A stretch of 64,000 nucleotides of DNA from CAIQQQ01 sp037445025 (GTDB lineage: Bacteria > Pseudomonadota > Alphaproteobacteria > Acetobacterales > Acetobacteraceae). The translations under genes and the position numbers were made by a program. The stretch is taken from positions 110,019-174,018 of the forward strand of contig JBBILI010000005.1 in assembly GCA_037445025.1 (NCBI GenBank), read 5' to 3'. A model generated the notes under the pieces. That model was not told the DNA's origin. It did no database searches and worked only from the letters and a program-made list of their open reading frames with translations. Shown piece by piece: positions 32,809 through 41,170 of this stretch (positions within the stretch are counted from its first letter, which is position 1; the number at the start of each line of letters is the position of its first letter).

Positions 32809-33846
32809 CTACCCCTTCAACTTCAACAACCTCACCGCATTCCCCCGCTCGATCTGCCGCAGCGTCTCCCCCGAAAACACCGTCGCCAGACTCGCCACCT
32901 GCTCAGCCGCCGTCCGATACGGATAATCCGTCCCGAACAGAATCTGGCTCGGCGCCACCACCTTGGTCAGCCCCGCCATCGCCACCGGATTGGCCGCCTG
33001 CGCCGTGTCGTAATAGAACCGCTTCAGCTGGCCAAACACCGCATCCGCGGTGAAAGTCTTGAACTGCGGCATCTGCAGCATCTGCACCGTGAACCGCTCG
33101 GTCACCGAAAAAACCGTCCCGCCGGCATGCGAAAAGATCCAGTTGATTTCAGGCGTCCGCGCCGCCGTCCCGGAAAAGATAAGATTGCCGATCGTGCGCG
33201 TCGTGTCCGTGCCGTATTCCACCGCCGTGTCCGGCAGACCGGCCAGATTGACACAGCAGGCCGGCGTCGCCGGATGCGTGTAGAGCGTTGCCTTGCGACG
33301 GTTCAGCTCGTCCATGATCGAAGCGAAAGCCGGGTCACCCAGAAAGGTGCGGCCATAGCTGGTCAGCATGCCGATGCCATCCGCCTTCAGCACATCCAGC
33401 GCATAGGCCAGCTCCACCAGGCTTTCCGCCACATGCGGCAGCGGCAACGCGGCAAACAGGCCGAACCGCCCGGGATATTTCTGAACCAGCTCATGGCTGT
33501 ACTCGTTGCACGCCCGTGCCACCTCGGCGGCCTTCCTGGCATCCAGAAACCCCATGCCCGGCTGGGTCACCGACAGAATGGCCGTTTCGATGCCGCCGCG
33601 ATCCATCTCGGCCAGCGAATGCTCAGGCGTCCAGTTGTTCACCGGCGGACTGTCGAGCTTCGCCTCCTTCAGCGCCGCGATCCAGGCCGGCGGACAGACA
33701 TGGTGGTGCACATCGATGCGGAACCGCGCCGCCGGCTGCGCCAAAGCGGGCGTGGCCAGCGTGGCGGCGGCGAGGCCGCCCAGAAAGGCGCGGCGTCCCA
33801 CCGGCGTGGGGCAACAGGTGCAGCCAAACCCCGGAATTCCACGCAT
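32809..33846 (-). CDS. Tat-exported amidohydrolase (ACMSD-like, COG2159)
   Basis: The 345-residue TIM-barrel metal-dependent hydrolase/decarboxylase starts with a twin-arginine signal (GRRAFLGGLAAATLATPALA), so the folded enzyme is probably periplasmic. The mature part has the metal motif RIDVHHHVCPPAW, a later THPATPACC, the FSHAGG histidine and FGTDYPYRTA with the terminal Asp. These fit the aminocarboxymuconate-semialdehyde decarboxylase-like group; the substrate is unknown. ATG 33846 with AAGGGAG upstream is chosen over an earlier in-frame start. It is divergent from radA. Confidence 0.88.
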   Translation of the reverse strand: MRGIPGFGCTCCPTPVGRRAFLGGLAAATLATPALAQPAARFRIDVHHHVCPPAWIAALKEAKLDSPPVNNWTPEHSLAEMDRGGIETAILSVTQPGMGFLDARKAAEVARACNEYSHELVQKYPGRFGLFAALPLPHVAESLVELAYALDVLKADGIGMLTSYGRTFLGDPAFASIMDELNRRKATLYTHPATPACCVNLAGLPDTAVEYGTDTTRTIGNLIFSGTAARTPEINWIFSHAGGTVFSVTERFTVQMLQMPQFKTFTADAVFGQLKRFYYDTAQAANPVAMAGLTKVVAPSQILFGTDYPYRTAAEQVASLATVFSGETLRQIERGNAVRLLKLKG

Positions 33847-34037
33847 GGCCGTGCTCCCTTTTATATAACCGACGATCATGCAGACGTCGTTGGGCGTAAC
33901 GTTAACCTTTGGCCTTGGGCAGGCAAGCCGTAAAAAAACGCTCGACGGACTCGGGCCATGGCGGCGCGAATGCCTTGGACGCAGCGATTGCCTGAAGCAG
34001 GGATCTGTGTCTGCTGTGTGCCCATGGAACAGTGCTG

Positions 34038-35468
34038 ATGGCCAAGCCCGCCGCCCGCTTCGTCTGCGCCGAATGCGGCGCCGTCACGCCGAAATGGGCA
34101 GGGCGGTGCGAGACCTGCGGCGCCTGGAACGCCATCACCGAGGAGGCGGTGGAGCAGGCCCCCGGCATCTCGGCCAAAGGCACCAAGGCCGCCGCCCGCA
34201 AGATCGCCTTCGTCGACCTCGCAGGCTCCGCCGCCCCCCCGCCCCGCGCCCCCACGGGTATCGCCGAGCTGGACCGCGTGCTGGGCGGCGGCCTGGTGGC
34301 GGGCTCGGCCATCCTGCTCGGCGGTGATCCCGGCATCGGCAAATCCACCCTGCTGCTGCAGGCCGCGGCCTCGCTCGCCGCCTCAGGCCGCCGCGTGCTG
34401 TACATCTCAGGCGAAGAGGCCATCGAGCAGGTCCGCATGCGCGCCCGCCGGCTCGGCCTGTCCGGCGCCAAACTCGAACTCGCCGCCGCCATCAACCTGC
34501 GCGATATCATGGGCAGCCTCGAGACCGCCACCAACGCCGCCCTGGTGGTGATCGACTCGATCCAGACCATGTGGCTCGACGAGATCGACAGCGCGCCCGG
34601 CACCGTCAGCCAGGTGCGCGCCTGCTCGTTCGAGCTGATCCGCGCCGCCAAAACGCGCGGTTTCGCTGTCGTGCTGGTCGGCCACGTCACCAAGGACGGC
34701 GCCATCGCCGGCCCCCGCGTGCTGGAGCACATGGTGGATGCGGTGCTGTATTTCGAAGGCGACCGCGGCCACCAGTTCCGCATCCTGCGCGGCGTGAAGA
34801 ACCGCTTCGGCGCCACCGACGAGATCGGCGTGTTCGAAATGGGCGAGGCCGGACTGGCCGAGGTCCCCAACCCCTCCGCCCTGTTCCTCGCCGAACGCCG
34901 CGGCAACATCGCGGGCTCCGCGGTGTTCGCCGGCCTGGAAGGCTCGCGCCCGGTGCTGGTCGAGATCCAGTGCCTGCTCGCCCCCAACCCCGGCGGCAGC
35001 CCCAGGCGCTCGGTGATCGGGTGGGACGGCGGCCGCCTGTCCATGCTGCTGGCCGTGCTGGAAACCCGCTGCGGCGTGCGCTTCAACGCGACGGACGTGT
35101 ATCTCAACGTGGCCGGCGGCCTGCGCATCACCGAGCCCGCGGCCGATCTGGCGGTGGCCGCGGCGCTGGTCTCGGCCGCCTATGAGCTGCCGACCGATCC
35201 CGGCATGGTGTTCTTCGGCGAGGTCGGGCTGTCGGGCGAGGTGCGCCAGGTGGCGCAGGCCGAGGCACGGCTGAAAGAGGCGGAAAAGCTCGGCTTCGAT
35301 CAGGCCTGCCTGCCACGCCGCGTCGCGCGCGGCAATGCCAGGCTGGCGCCGCCGGCCGGCATCACGCTGCGCGAGATCGGCCATCTGTCAGACCTGGTGG
35401 CGCGGTTCGCCGCCCCCTCCGGTGGCAAACCGGCCACGGTACCGCGCAATGCAACCATGCCGACCTGA
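34038..35468 (+). CDS. radA: DNA repair protein RadA
   Basis: The 476-residue protein has an N-terminal zinc finger (CAECGAVTPKWAGRCETCGA), Walker A GGDPGIGKSTLLLQ, the RadA-specific KNRFGATDEIG, and a C-terminal Lon-like domain (SVIGWDGGRLSMLLAVLETR, FFGEVGLSGEVRQVAQAEAR). It helps process recombination intermediates. ATG 34038 is used; GTG 34032 is possible. It starts a rightward run radA-cvpA-purF. Confidence 0.96.
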   Translation: MAKPAARFVCAECGAVTPKWAGRCETCGAWNAITEEAVEQAPGISAKGTKAAARKIAFVDLAGSAAPPPRAPTGIAELDRVLGGGLVAGSAILLGGDPGIGKSTLLLQAAASLAASGRRVLYISGEEAIEQVRMRARRLGLSGAKLELAAAINLRDIMGSLETATNAALVVIDSIQTMWLDEIDSAPGTVSQVRACSFELIRAAKTRGFAVVLVGHVTKDGAIAGPRVLEHMVDAVLYFEGDRGHQFRILRGVKNRFGATDEIGVFEMGEAGLAEVPNPSALFLAERRGNIAGSAVFAGLEGSRPVLVEIQCLLAPNPGGSPRRSVIGWDGGRLSMLLAVLETRCGVRFNATDVYLNVAGGLRITEPAADLAVAAALVSAAYELPTDPGMVFFGEVGLSGEVRQVAQAEARLKEAEKLGFDQACLPRRVARGNARLAPPAGITLREIGHLSDLVARFAAPSGGKPATVPRNATMPT

Positions 35469-35552
35469 CGACATGTGTGTCATCGCGATGACAGGGTGGC
35501 ATAAGACCAGCTTCGCGCGATATATGCGGCGCACCATGACGAGGGCGTTTGT

Positions 35553-36122
35553 GTGAACTGGGTCGATCTCGCCATCCTGGGCGTCCTTGTCGTGTCCGCC
35601 CTGCTCGCGTTCATGCGGGGATTCATGCGCGAGGTGCTGGGCATTGGCTCCTGGATCGGCGCGGGATTCTTCGCCATCTGGGCCTTCCCCTTCGTCAAGG
35701 ACCGTTTCCACGGCTGGATCAGCAACCCCGACATCGCCGATCCCGTGGCCTTCGGCGCGATGTTCCTGGTGGCCCTGCTGTTTCTCTCCATCCTGGCCGG
35801 CATGCTCGGCTCGGTGATCCGCGGCTCGGTGCTGGGCGGGGTCGACCGCACCCTGGGCGTGGCCTTCGGTCTCGCGCGCGGTGCCGCCCTGATCGTGTTC
35901 GCCTATATCGCCGGCGGCATGATCGTCACCCCCGACCGCTGGCCGGACCCTGTGTTGCAGGCGCGCGCATTGCCCTACGCCTATGCCGGCGCCATCTGGG
36001 CGGTAGGCTTTCTCCCTGATGAATACCGCCCGCGTGTCACCGCCCCGCCAGCCGGGCGCGAGACGAAGGCCGTTGATTTGCTGCACGCCACCCCCCAGGG
36101 CCGCGCCCTGGGACAGCCCTGA
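35553..36122 (+). CDS. CvpA family membrane protein
   Basis: The 189-residue inner-membrane protein has four helices: WVDLAILGVLVVSALLAFMR, REVLGIGSWIGAGFFAIWAF, FGAMFLVALLFLSILAGM and GLARGAALIVFAYIAGGMIV. GFMREVLGI and GGVDRTLGVAFGLARGA are CvpA signatures. CvpA is required for colicin V production in E. coli and for envelope stress tolerance elsewhere. Start GTG 35553. Placement directly before purF is the classical arrangement. Confidence 0.93.
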   Translation: MNWVDLAILGVLVVSALLAFMRGFMREVLGIGSWIGAGFFAIWAFPFVKDRFHGWISNPDIADPVAFGAMFLVALLFLSILAGMLGSVIRGSVLGGVDRTLGVAFGLARGAALIVFAYIAGGMIVTPDRWPDPVLQARALPYAYAGAIWAVGFLPDEYRPRVTAPPAGRETKAVDLLHATPQGRALGQP

Positions 36123-36140
36123 CGGGTTTGGAGGATCGCG

Positions 36141-37604
36141 ATGTTCGAGAGTGAAATCGAGGACGACAAGCCGCATGAGGAATGCGGCGTGTTCGGCGTC
36201 TGGAACTGTGCCGATGCCGCGGCCGTCACAGCACTGGGTCTGCACGCGCTGCAGCATCGCGGCCAGGAGGCCACCGGCATCGTCTCCTATGACGGCGCCC
36301 GCTTCCACTCCCACCGCGCCCTGGGCCTGGTCGGCGAGACCTTCTCCGACGCACGGGTGATCGGCGCGCTGAAGGGCAGCCGCGCCATCGGCCACAACCG
36401 CTACGCCACCACCGGCGACACGGTGCTGCGCAACGTGCAGCCGCTCTACGCCGATTTCGAGTTCGGCGGCTTCGCCGTCGCCCATAACGGCAACCTCACC
36501 AACGCCACCCAGCTGCGCCGCGCCCTGGTGCGCCGCGGCTGCCTGTTCCAGTCCACCACCGACAGCGAGGTGTTCATCCACCTCATCGCCATCAGCCTCT
36601 ACTCCACCGTGGTGGACCGCCTGATCGATGCGCTGAAACAGGTGATCGGCGCCTATTCGCTGATCGCCCTCTCCAACGAGGCCCTGCTCGGCGTGCGCGA
36701 TCCGCTGGGCGTGCGCCCGCTGATTCTGGGCCGCCTCACCCATGCCGACGGCTCCCCCGGCTGGGTGCTGGCCAGCGAGACCTGCGCACTCGACATCTGC
36801 GGCGCCGAGTTCGTGCGCGACGTCGATCCCGGCGAGATCGTGGTGATCGACGATCGCGGCGTGCACTCCATCAAGCCATTCTCCAAGGAGCCCAGCCGCT
36901 TCTGCGTGTTCGAATACATCTACTTCGCGCGCCCCGATTCCGTGGTCGAAGGCATGCCGGTCTATGAGGCCCGCAAGCGCATCGGCGCCGAGCTGGCCCG
37001 CGAAAGCCATGTCGAGGCCGACGTCATCGTGCCGGTGCCCGACAGCGGCGTACCGGCGGCGATGGGCTATGCCACCGAAAGCGGCATCCCGTTCGAGCTC
37101 GGCATCATCCGCAACCATTATATCGGCCGCACCTTCATCGAACCCACCGACAGCATCCGCCATCTCGGCGTGAAGCTGAAGCACTCCGCCAACAAGCCGA
37201 TGCTGGCCGGCAAGCGGGTGATCCTGGTGGACGACAGCATCGTGCGCGGCACCACCAGTCGCAAGATCGTCGAGATGGTGCGCGCGGCAGGAGCGGCGGA
37301 AGTGCATATGCGCATCTCAAGCCCGCCCACCACCCATAGCTGCTTCTACGGCATCGACACGCCGGAACGCGGCAAGCTGCTGGCGGCCCGGCACAACGTG
37401 GCGGAGATGGCCGAGTTGATCGGGGCGGACAGTCTGGCCTTCATCAGCATCGACGGGCTGTACCGCGCGCTCAACCACGAAGGCCGCAACGACCAGCACC
37501 CGCAATACTGCGACGCCTGCTTCACCGGCGAATATCCGATCGCGCTGCCGGATATGGTGGACAATGACAGCCGGCAGCTCAGCCTGTTGAGCGAGCGGAG
37601 CTGA
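36141..37604 (+). CDS. purF: Amidophosphoribosyltransferase
   Basis: This 487-residue enzyme carries out the first committed step of purine synthesis, making phosphoribosylamine from PRPP and glutamine. Residues HEECGVFGVWN show the Ntn-type nucleophile Cys at about position 15, preceded by a short propeptide that would be cleaved. The glutaminase domain has GHNRYATTGD and AHNGNLTNA. The PRTase domain has VILVDDSIVRGTTSRKIV, and the C-terminal Cys residues (SCFYGID, YCDAC) fit the iron-sulfur type. A compound repeat follows its stop. Confidence 0.97.
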   Translation: MFESEIEDDKPHEECGVFGVWNCADAAAVTALGLHALQHRGQEATGIVSYDGARFHSHRALGLVGETFSDARVIGALKGSRAIGHNRYATTGDTVLRNVQPLYADFEFGGFAVAHNGNLTNATQLRRALVRRGCLFQSTTDSEVFIHLIAISLYSTVVDRLIDALKQVIGAYSLIALSNEALLGVRDPLGVRPLILGRLTHADGSPGWVLASETCALDICGAEFVRDVDPGEIVVIDDRGVHSIKPFSKEPSRFCVFEYIYFARPDSVVEGMPVYEARKRIGAELARESHVEADVIVPVPDSGVPAAMGYATESGIPFELGIIRNHYIGRTFIEPTDSIRHLGVKLKHSANKPMLAGKRVILVDDSIVRGTTSRKIVEMVRAAGAAEVHMRISSPPTTHSCFYGIDTPERGKLLAARHNVAEMAELIGADSLAFISIDGLYRALNHEGRNDQHPQYCDACFTGEYPIALPDMVDNDSRQLSLLSERS

Positions 37605-37692
37605 GGCAAGACAAGCAGTTCTTTTTTGAAAAAAAGAACCAAAAAACTTCTATCGGGCTGTCGCGGCTCTCTCCGGAGCAAGCCGCGACTTA
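37605..37692. repeat. Compound palindromic element, copy D (right half missing)
   Basis: The left hairpin has arms GTTCTTTTTT and AAAAAAGAAC (37618-37639), which matches the right hairpin of the other copies, followed by the arm CAAAAAACTTCT. The core has perfect arms GTCGCGGCT (37660-37668) and AGCCGCGAC (37681-37689) around CTCCGGAG. The right arm and right hairpin are absent. It follows purF, facing leftward genes. Confidence 0.75.
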
Positions 37693-37695
37693 CGC

Positions 37696-37884
37696 CTACC
37701 GGCTCGAACCGCTCCAGGCCAGAACGAACCCGAGCGCAACAGCACCGCCGGCGGCCACGACAAGCGCCATCGGCATTCCACAAAAATCAAGGCTGAGAAA
37801 GCGCAACAGATTCGCTTCCAGCTTTGATACAAAGGACCCAGGAGTCGCGCTTTGACCGTCAGGCATTGCCTCAGTTCTTCCCAC
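37696..37884 (-). CDS. Possible small membrane protein
   Basis: A 62-codon leftward frame (GTG 37884, or ATG 37866) ends with one plausible membrane helix, MALVVAAGGAVALGFVLAW. The N-terminal part is unremarkable. No strong ribosome-binding site is seen, and the surrounding region is lower in G+C. It fills part of the 369-base gap between purF and the DOPA-dioxygenase-like gene; the rest of that gap (37885-37973) shows nothing recognisable. Confidence 0.3.
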   Translation of the reverse strand: MGRTEAMPDGQSATPGSFVSKLEANLLRFLSLDFCGMPMALVVAAGGAVALGFVLAWSGSSR

Positions 37885-37973
37885 CCCAAGCAGACTTGAT
37901 CGCGCTGCAGAGGCAGGACTAAAGACTTAAGATTACTTTAAAGCAACGCCAAACCGGCGGTATCACACAAACT

Positions 37974-38318
37974 TTATCGCAGCGCCGCGCCGTTGATCGC
38001 CAGACGGTTGCCCAGCCACAGTGCGTGCTCCAGATGGTCGGCATAGGCGTCCGCGGTGTTGGGGTGCACCAGAATGTCGAGCCCGCTGCGGTTCAGCGCC
38101 AGAAACGGCACCAGCGTGGGGAACAGCGCGTTGTCGAACTTGATCTGATACATCGCCTGCGTGTGCGGCCCCACGGTCACGTCATGCCAGCGGCCGAGCA
38201 CCACATCGAACCGCGCCCCCACCAGATCGCGCAACGCCACGGCCGTCTCGCGGGTGCTGGCCGGATCGTAGTACACATGGGCGTGCCAGCCATCGATGAT
38301 GTCGATCTCCTGCGGCAT
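37974..38318 (-). CDS. DOPA 4,5-dioxygenase family protein
   Basis: The 114-residue protein shows the pattern of the small DOPA-dioxygenase family: DGWHAHVYYDP at the N-terminus, GRWHDVTVGPHTQAMYQIKF in the middle, and LNRSGLDILVHPNT near the end. The His residues in these motifs would bind iron. Bacterial members cleave catechols in vitro; the natural substrate is unclear. ATG 38318 has GGAGGG 4-9 bases upstream. It lies 19 bases after the glnD stop and is probably in the same transcript. Confidence 0.85.
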   Translation of the reverse strand: MPQEIDIIDGWHAHVYYDPASTRETAVALRDLVGARFDVVLGRWHDVTVGPHTQAMYQIKFDNALFPTLVPFLALNRSGLDILVHPNTADAYADHLEHALWLGNRLAINGAALR

Positions 38319-38337
38319 GGTCCCCTCCTGCCTCCGT

Positions 38338-41169
38338 TCAGCTTCCCGCGGCCCGCCGGCGGCGCGGCGCCGGCACCACCGGTGCCACCGCATCCTCCGG
38401 CGAAGACAGCGCCGCCAGCAACGCCTCGCGCAGCTGCGCCAGCTTGCGATCGTTCTCGATCTTCAGCCCGAACACGTCCTTGACATAGAACACGTCCACC
38501 GCCCGCACGCCATACGTGGTCACATGCGCCGAGGCGATCTGCAGACCGGCCTCGCTGATCGCAGCCGTCACATCATGCAGCAGCCCCGGTCGGTCCCGCC
38601 CGTTGACCTCAAGGACGGTGTGCGTGTTGGAGGCGCGATTGTCGATCACCACACGCGGCGGCACGTGAATGGCCCGCATCCGCCGGCCCAGCAGCGCTGC
38701 CGACACCTTGCGGATCTCACTCGCCAGCCGCAGCCGGCCGGACAGCGCCTGCTCGATCAGCACATAAAGCCGCGCCAGCCGATGCGGCGCGTCAAACGCG
38801 CCACCGGCCGCGTCCTGGATCCAGAACGTGTCGAGCGCCATGCCGTTGGTGAGCGTATGAATGCGCGCATCCACGATCGAGGCCCCGGCCACCGCCAGCG
38901 CGCCGGCAATCCGGCTGAACAGCCCGGCATGATCGGCCGCATACACCATCACCTCGGTCACGGCCCGCGCCGGCAGCGGCTGCGTCTCCACCGTGAGCGG
39001 CGCCTTGCGGCGCTCGGATTCGCGGATCAGGCTGGCGTGGCGGGCATGGGTCTCCGGGTCGAAGGACAGCCAGTAGCCGCCATAGCCGAGCGACTGGAAA
39101 TGCGCGAGATCCTCTTCCGACCAGTCCGGCAGCAGCTCGGCCGCCGCCTGCTTGGCGCGCGCCACCCTCACATCGCGCTCGGTGGTGGCCAGCCCCCCAG
39201 CCAGCACCTCGGCGACGCGGGCGAACAGCTCGCGCAGCAGCGTCGCCTTCCAGCCGTTCCACACCTTGGCCGACACCGCGCGCATATCCGCCACCGTCAG
39301 CACCAGCAGCAGCCGCAGCCGTTCGGGCGACTGGATGGTGTCGGCAAGATCGAGAATGGTTTTGGGATCGTCGATATCGCGTTTGAACGCGGTCTGGCTC
39401 AGCAGCAGATGGTGCAGCACCAGCCAGGAGACGGTCTCGGTCTCCTCGGCGGACAGACCCAGCGCCGGGCAAAGCTCCAGCGCCAGCTCGGCGCCCAGCT
39501 CGGAATGATCGCCGCCCCGCCCCTTGGCGATGTCATGCAGCAGCATCGCCATATACAGCGCCCGGCGCGACTGCAGATGATCCACCAGACCAGAGGCGAC
39601 GGGCGCGATGTCGGACAGCTCGCCGCGTTCCAGCGCGTTCAGCACCCGCACCGCCTCGATCGTGTGCTCATCGACGGTGAACACATGATAGGTGTCGAAC
39701 TGCATCTGCCCGACGATGCGCGCCCAGTCCGGCAGAAAGCGGCCGAGCAGGCCGGTCTCGTTCATCACCTTCAGCCAGCGCGCACCATCGGCGCGGTTGT
39801 GCTCGGCATCCCGCCCGCACAGCAGATCCATGAAGATCGCCGAGGCCTCGGGGTTGCCGCGCAGCTGCACCGCGCGCCGCTCGTTGCGGATCAGCGCGCG
39901 CAGCGCCAGCGGGTGCAAGGCGAGGTCGCGATCACGGGCAATCTGCAGCATGCGCAGCATCAGCAGCGGCTCGTCGCGGAAATCACGGCCCTTCGCCAGC
40001 AGCAGCTGCCCATCGGCCAGCACGAAGCCGGCGGCGATCAGGGCTGCGTCCGACTCCGCGGCCAGCGCCGGCGGGCCGAGCGCGGCCCGCAGCAGCGCCG
40101 GCTCCAGCACGTGCGTCAGGCGCGTCACCTCGCGGGCGGTGAGGAAGTAATGCCGCATGAACCGCTCCACCCCGTCCTGGCGGCCTTGGCGGGTATAGCC
40201 CATCCGCGCCCCCACCACGGGCTGCAGGTCGAAGGTCAGCCGCTCCTCGGCGCGTCCGGCGACATAATGCAAATGAAACCGCAGCGACCACAGAAAATCC
40301 CAGCTGCGCATGGCGAGCCTGGCCTCGGTCAGCGTGATCACGCCGCAGGCGGGTCCTTCGGCGTCGCTGAGCTCGATCATGCCGCCGACGCCGTAGATCG
40401 CCCGCGCCAGCCAGTACAGCGTCTGCAGATCGCGCAGCCCGCCGCGGCCTTCCTTGATGTTGGGCTCCACCACGAACGGGCTGTCGCCGTAGCGGCGATG
40501 CCGCAGATCACGCTCGGCCTGCTTGGCCGCGACATAGGCCGCGATGCCGCCGACCCGGCTTTCGGCGAACGCGGTGTCGAACGCCGCGAACAGCGTGGCT
40601 GACCCGGCAACGCGCCGCGCATCCAGCAGCGAGGTCAGAATGGTGGCATCCTGGCCGCTCTCGTGCAGGCAATCCGCGATCGAGCGGGTGGCATGGCCCA
40701 CCTTGAGGCCGAGATCCCACAGGAAATACAGCGTGAACTCCACCACCCGCAGCGTCTCGGGCGCGGCGCTGGGCTGGGTCAGGAACAGCAGATCGATATC
40801 GCTGAACGGCGCCAGCACGCCGCGGCCGAAGCCACCGGTGGCGGCCACGCAGAGCTCCTGCGGGGTTGCGGCCGCGGCGGGCCCGTGCAGGGCGATGGTA
40901 TAGTCGAACAGCGTGGTGATCAGGCCGTCGGTGAGCGCCGCGAGGCGCTGGGCGGCCGGCAGGCCGGTGAGCTGGCCCTGCTCGAACGCATCGCGCACAT
41001 CCTGCTGAATGCGCGCGAGATGGCGGCGGAACACCCCAAGCGCTGCTTCGCGCTTCGGTACACACTCGGGTTCATGTGCCGCACACAGCGCCCGCAGCGT
41101 CGCGTGGAGCAGCTCGGTCGCCGCCTCGGCGGAATTCGGCAGGGGGATGGGGGCCAGCATTGGGGGCAT
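38338..41169 (-). CDS. glnD: Protein-PII uridylyltransferase / uridylyl-removing enzyme
   Basis: The 943-residue nitrogen sensor modifies PII proteins according to glutamine. The nucleotidyltransferase domain has GGFGRGVLAPFSDIDLLFLT near residue 105. The HD domain has MLLHDIAKGRGGDHSELG near residue 555. Two ACT domains close the protein (VMVYAADHAGLFSRIAGALA and VLEVNGRDRPGLLHDVTAAI). ATG 41169 follows the mutS stop by one base; ATG 41160 is an alternative. The mutS-glnD order is seen in related genomes as far as I know. Confidence 0.95.
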   Translation of the reverse strand: MPPMLAPIPLPNSAEAATELLHATLRALCAAHEPECVPKREAALGVFRRHLARIQQDVRDAFEQGQLTGLPAAQRLAALTDGLITTLFDYTIALHGPAAAATPQELCVAATGGFGRGVLAPFSDIDLLFLTQPSAAPETLRVVEFTLYFLWDLGLKVGHATRSIADCLHESGQDATILTSLLDARRVAGSATLFAAFDTAFAESRVGGIAAYVAAKQAERDLRHRRYGDSPFVVEPNIKEGRGGLRDLQTLYWLARAIYGVGGMIELSDAEGPACGVITLTEARLAMRSWDFLWSLRFHLHYVAGRAEERLTFDLQPVVGARMGYTRQGRQDGVERFMRHYFLTAREVTRLTHVLEPALLRAALGPPALAAESDAALIAAGFVLADGQLLLAKGRDFRDEPLLMLRMLQIARDRDLALHPLALRALIRNERRAVQLRGNPEASAIFMDLLCGRDAEHNRADGARWLKVMNETGLLGRFLPDWARIVGQMQFDTYHVFTVDEHTIEAVRVLNALERGELSDIAPVASGLVDHLQSRRALYMAMLLHDIAKGRGGDHSELGAELALELCPALGLSAEETETVSWLVLHHLLLSQTAFKRDIDDPKTILDLADTIQSPERLRLLLVLTVADMRAVSAKVWNGWKATLLRELFARVAEVLAGGLATTERDVRVARAKQAAAELLPDWSEEDLAHFQSLGYGGYWLSFDPETHARHASLIRESERRKAPLTVETQPLPARAVTEVMVYAADHAGLFSRIAGALAVAGASIVDARIHTLTNGMALDTFWIQDAAGGAFDAPHRLARLYVLIEQALSGRLRLASEIRKVSAALLGRRMRAIHVPPRVVIDNRASNTHTVLEVNGRDRPGLLHDVTAAISEAGLQIASAHVTTYGVRAVDVFYVKDVFGLKIENDRKLAQLREALLAALSSPEDAVAPVVPAPRRRRAAGS

Positions 41170-41170
41170 G

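Noticed and set aside
33878..34327. Rightward frame before radA
   Set aside because: Runs out of frame into radA and shows no family features; the 190-base gap probably only holds divergent promoters.
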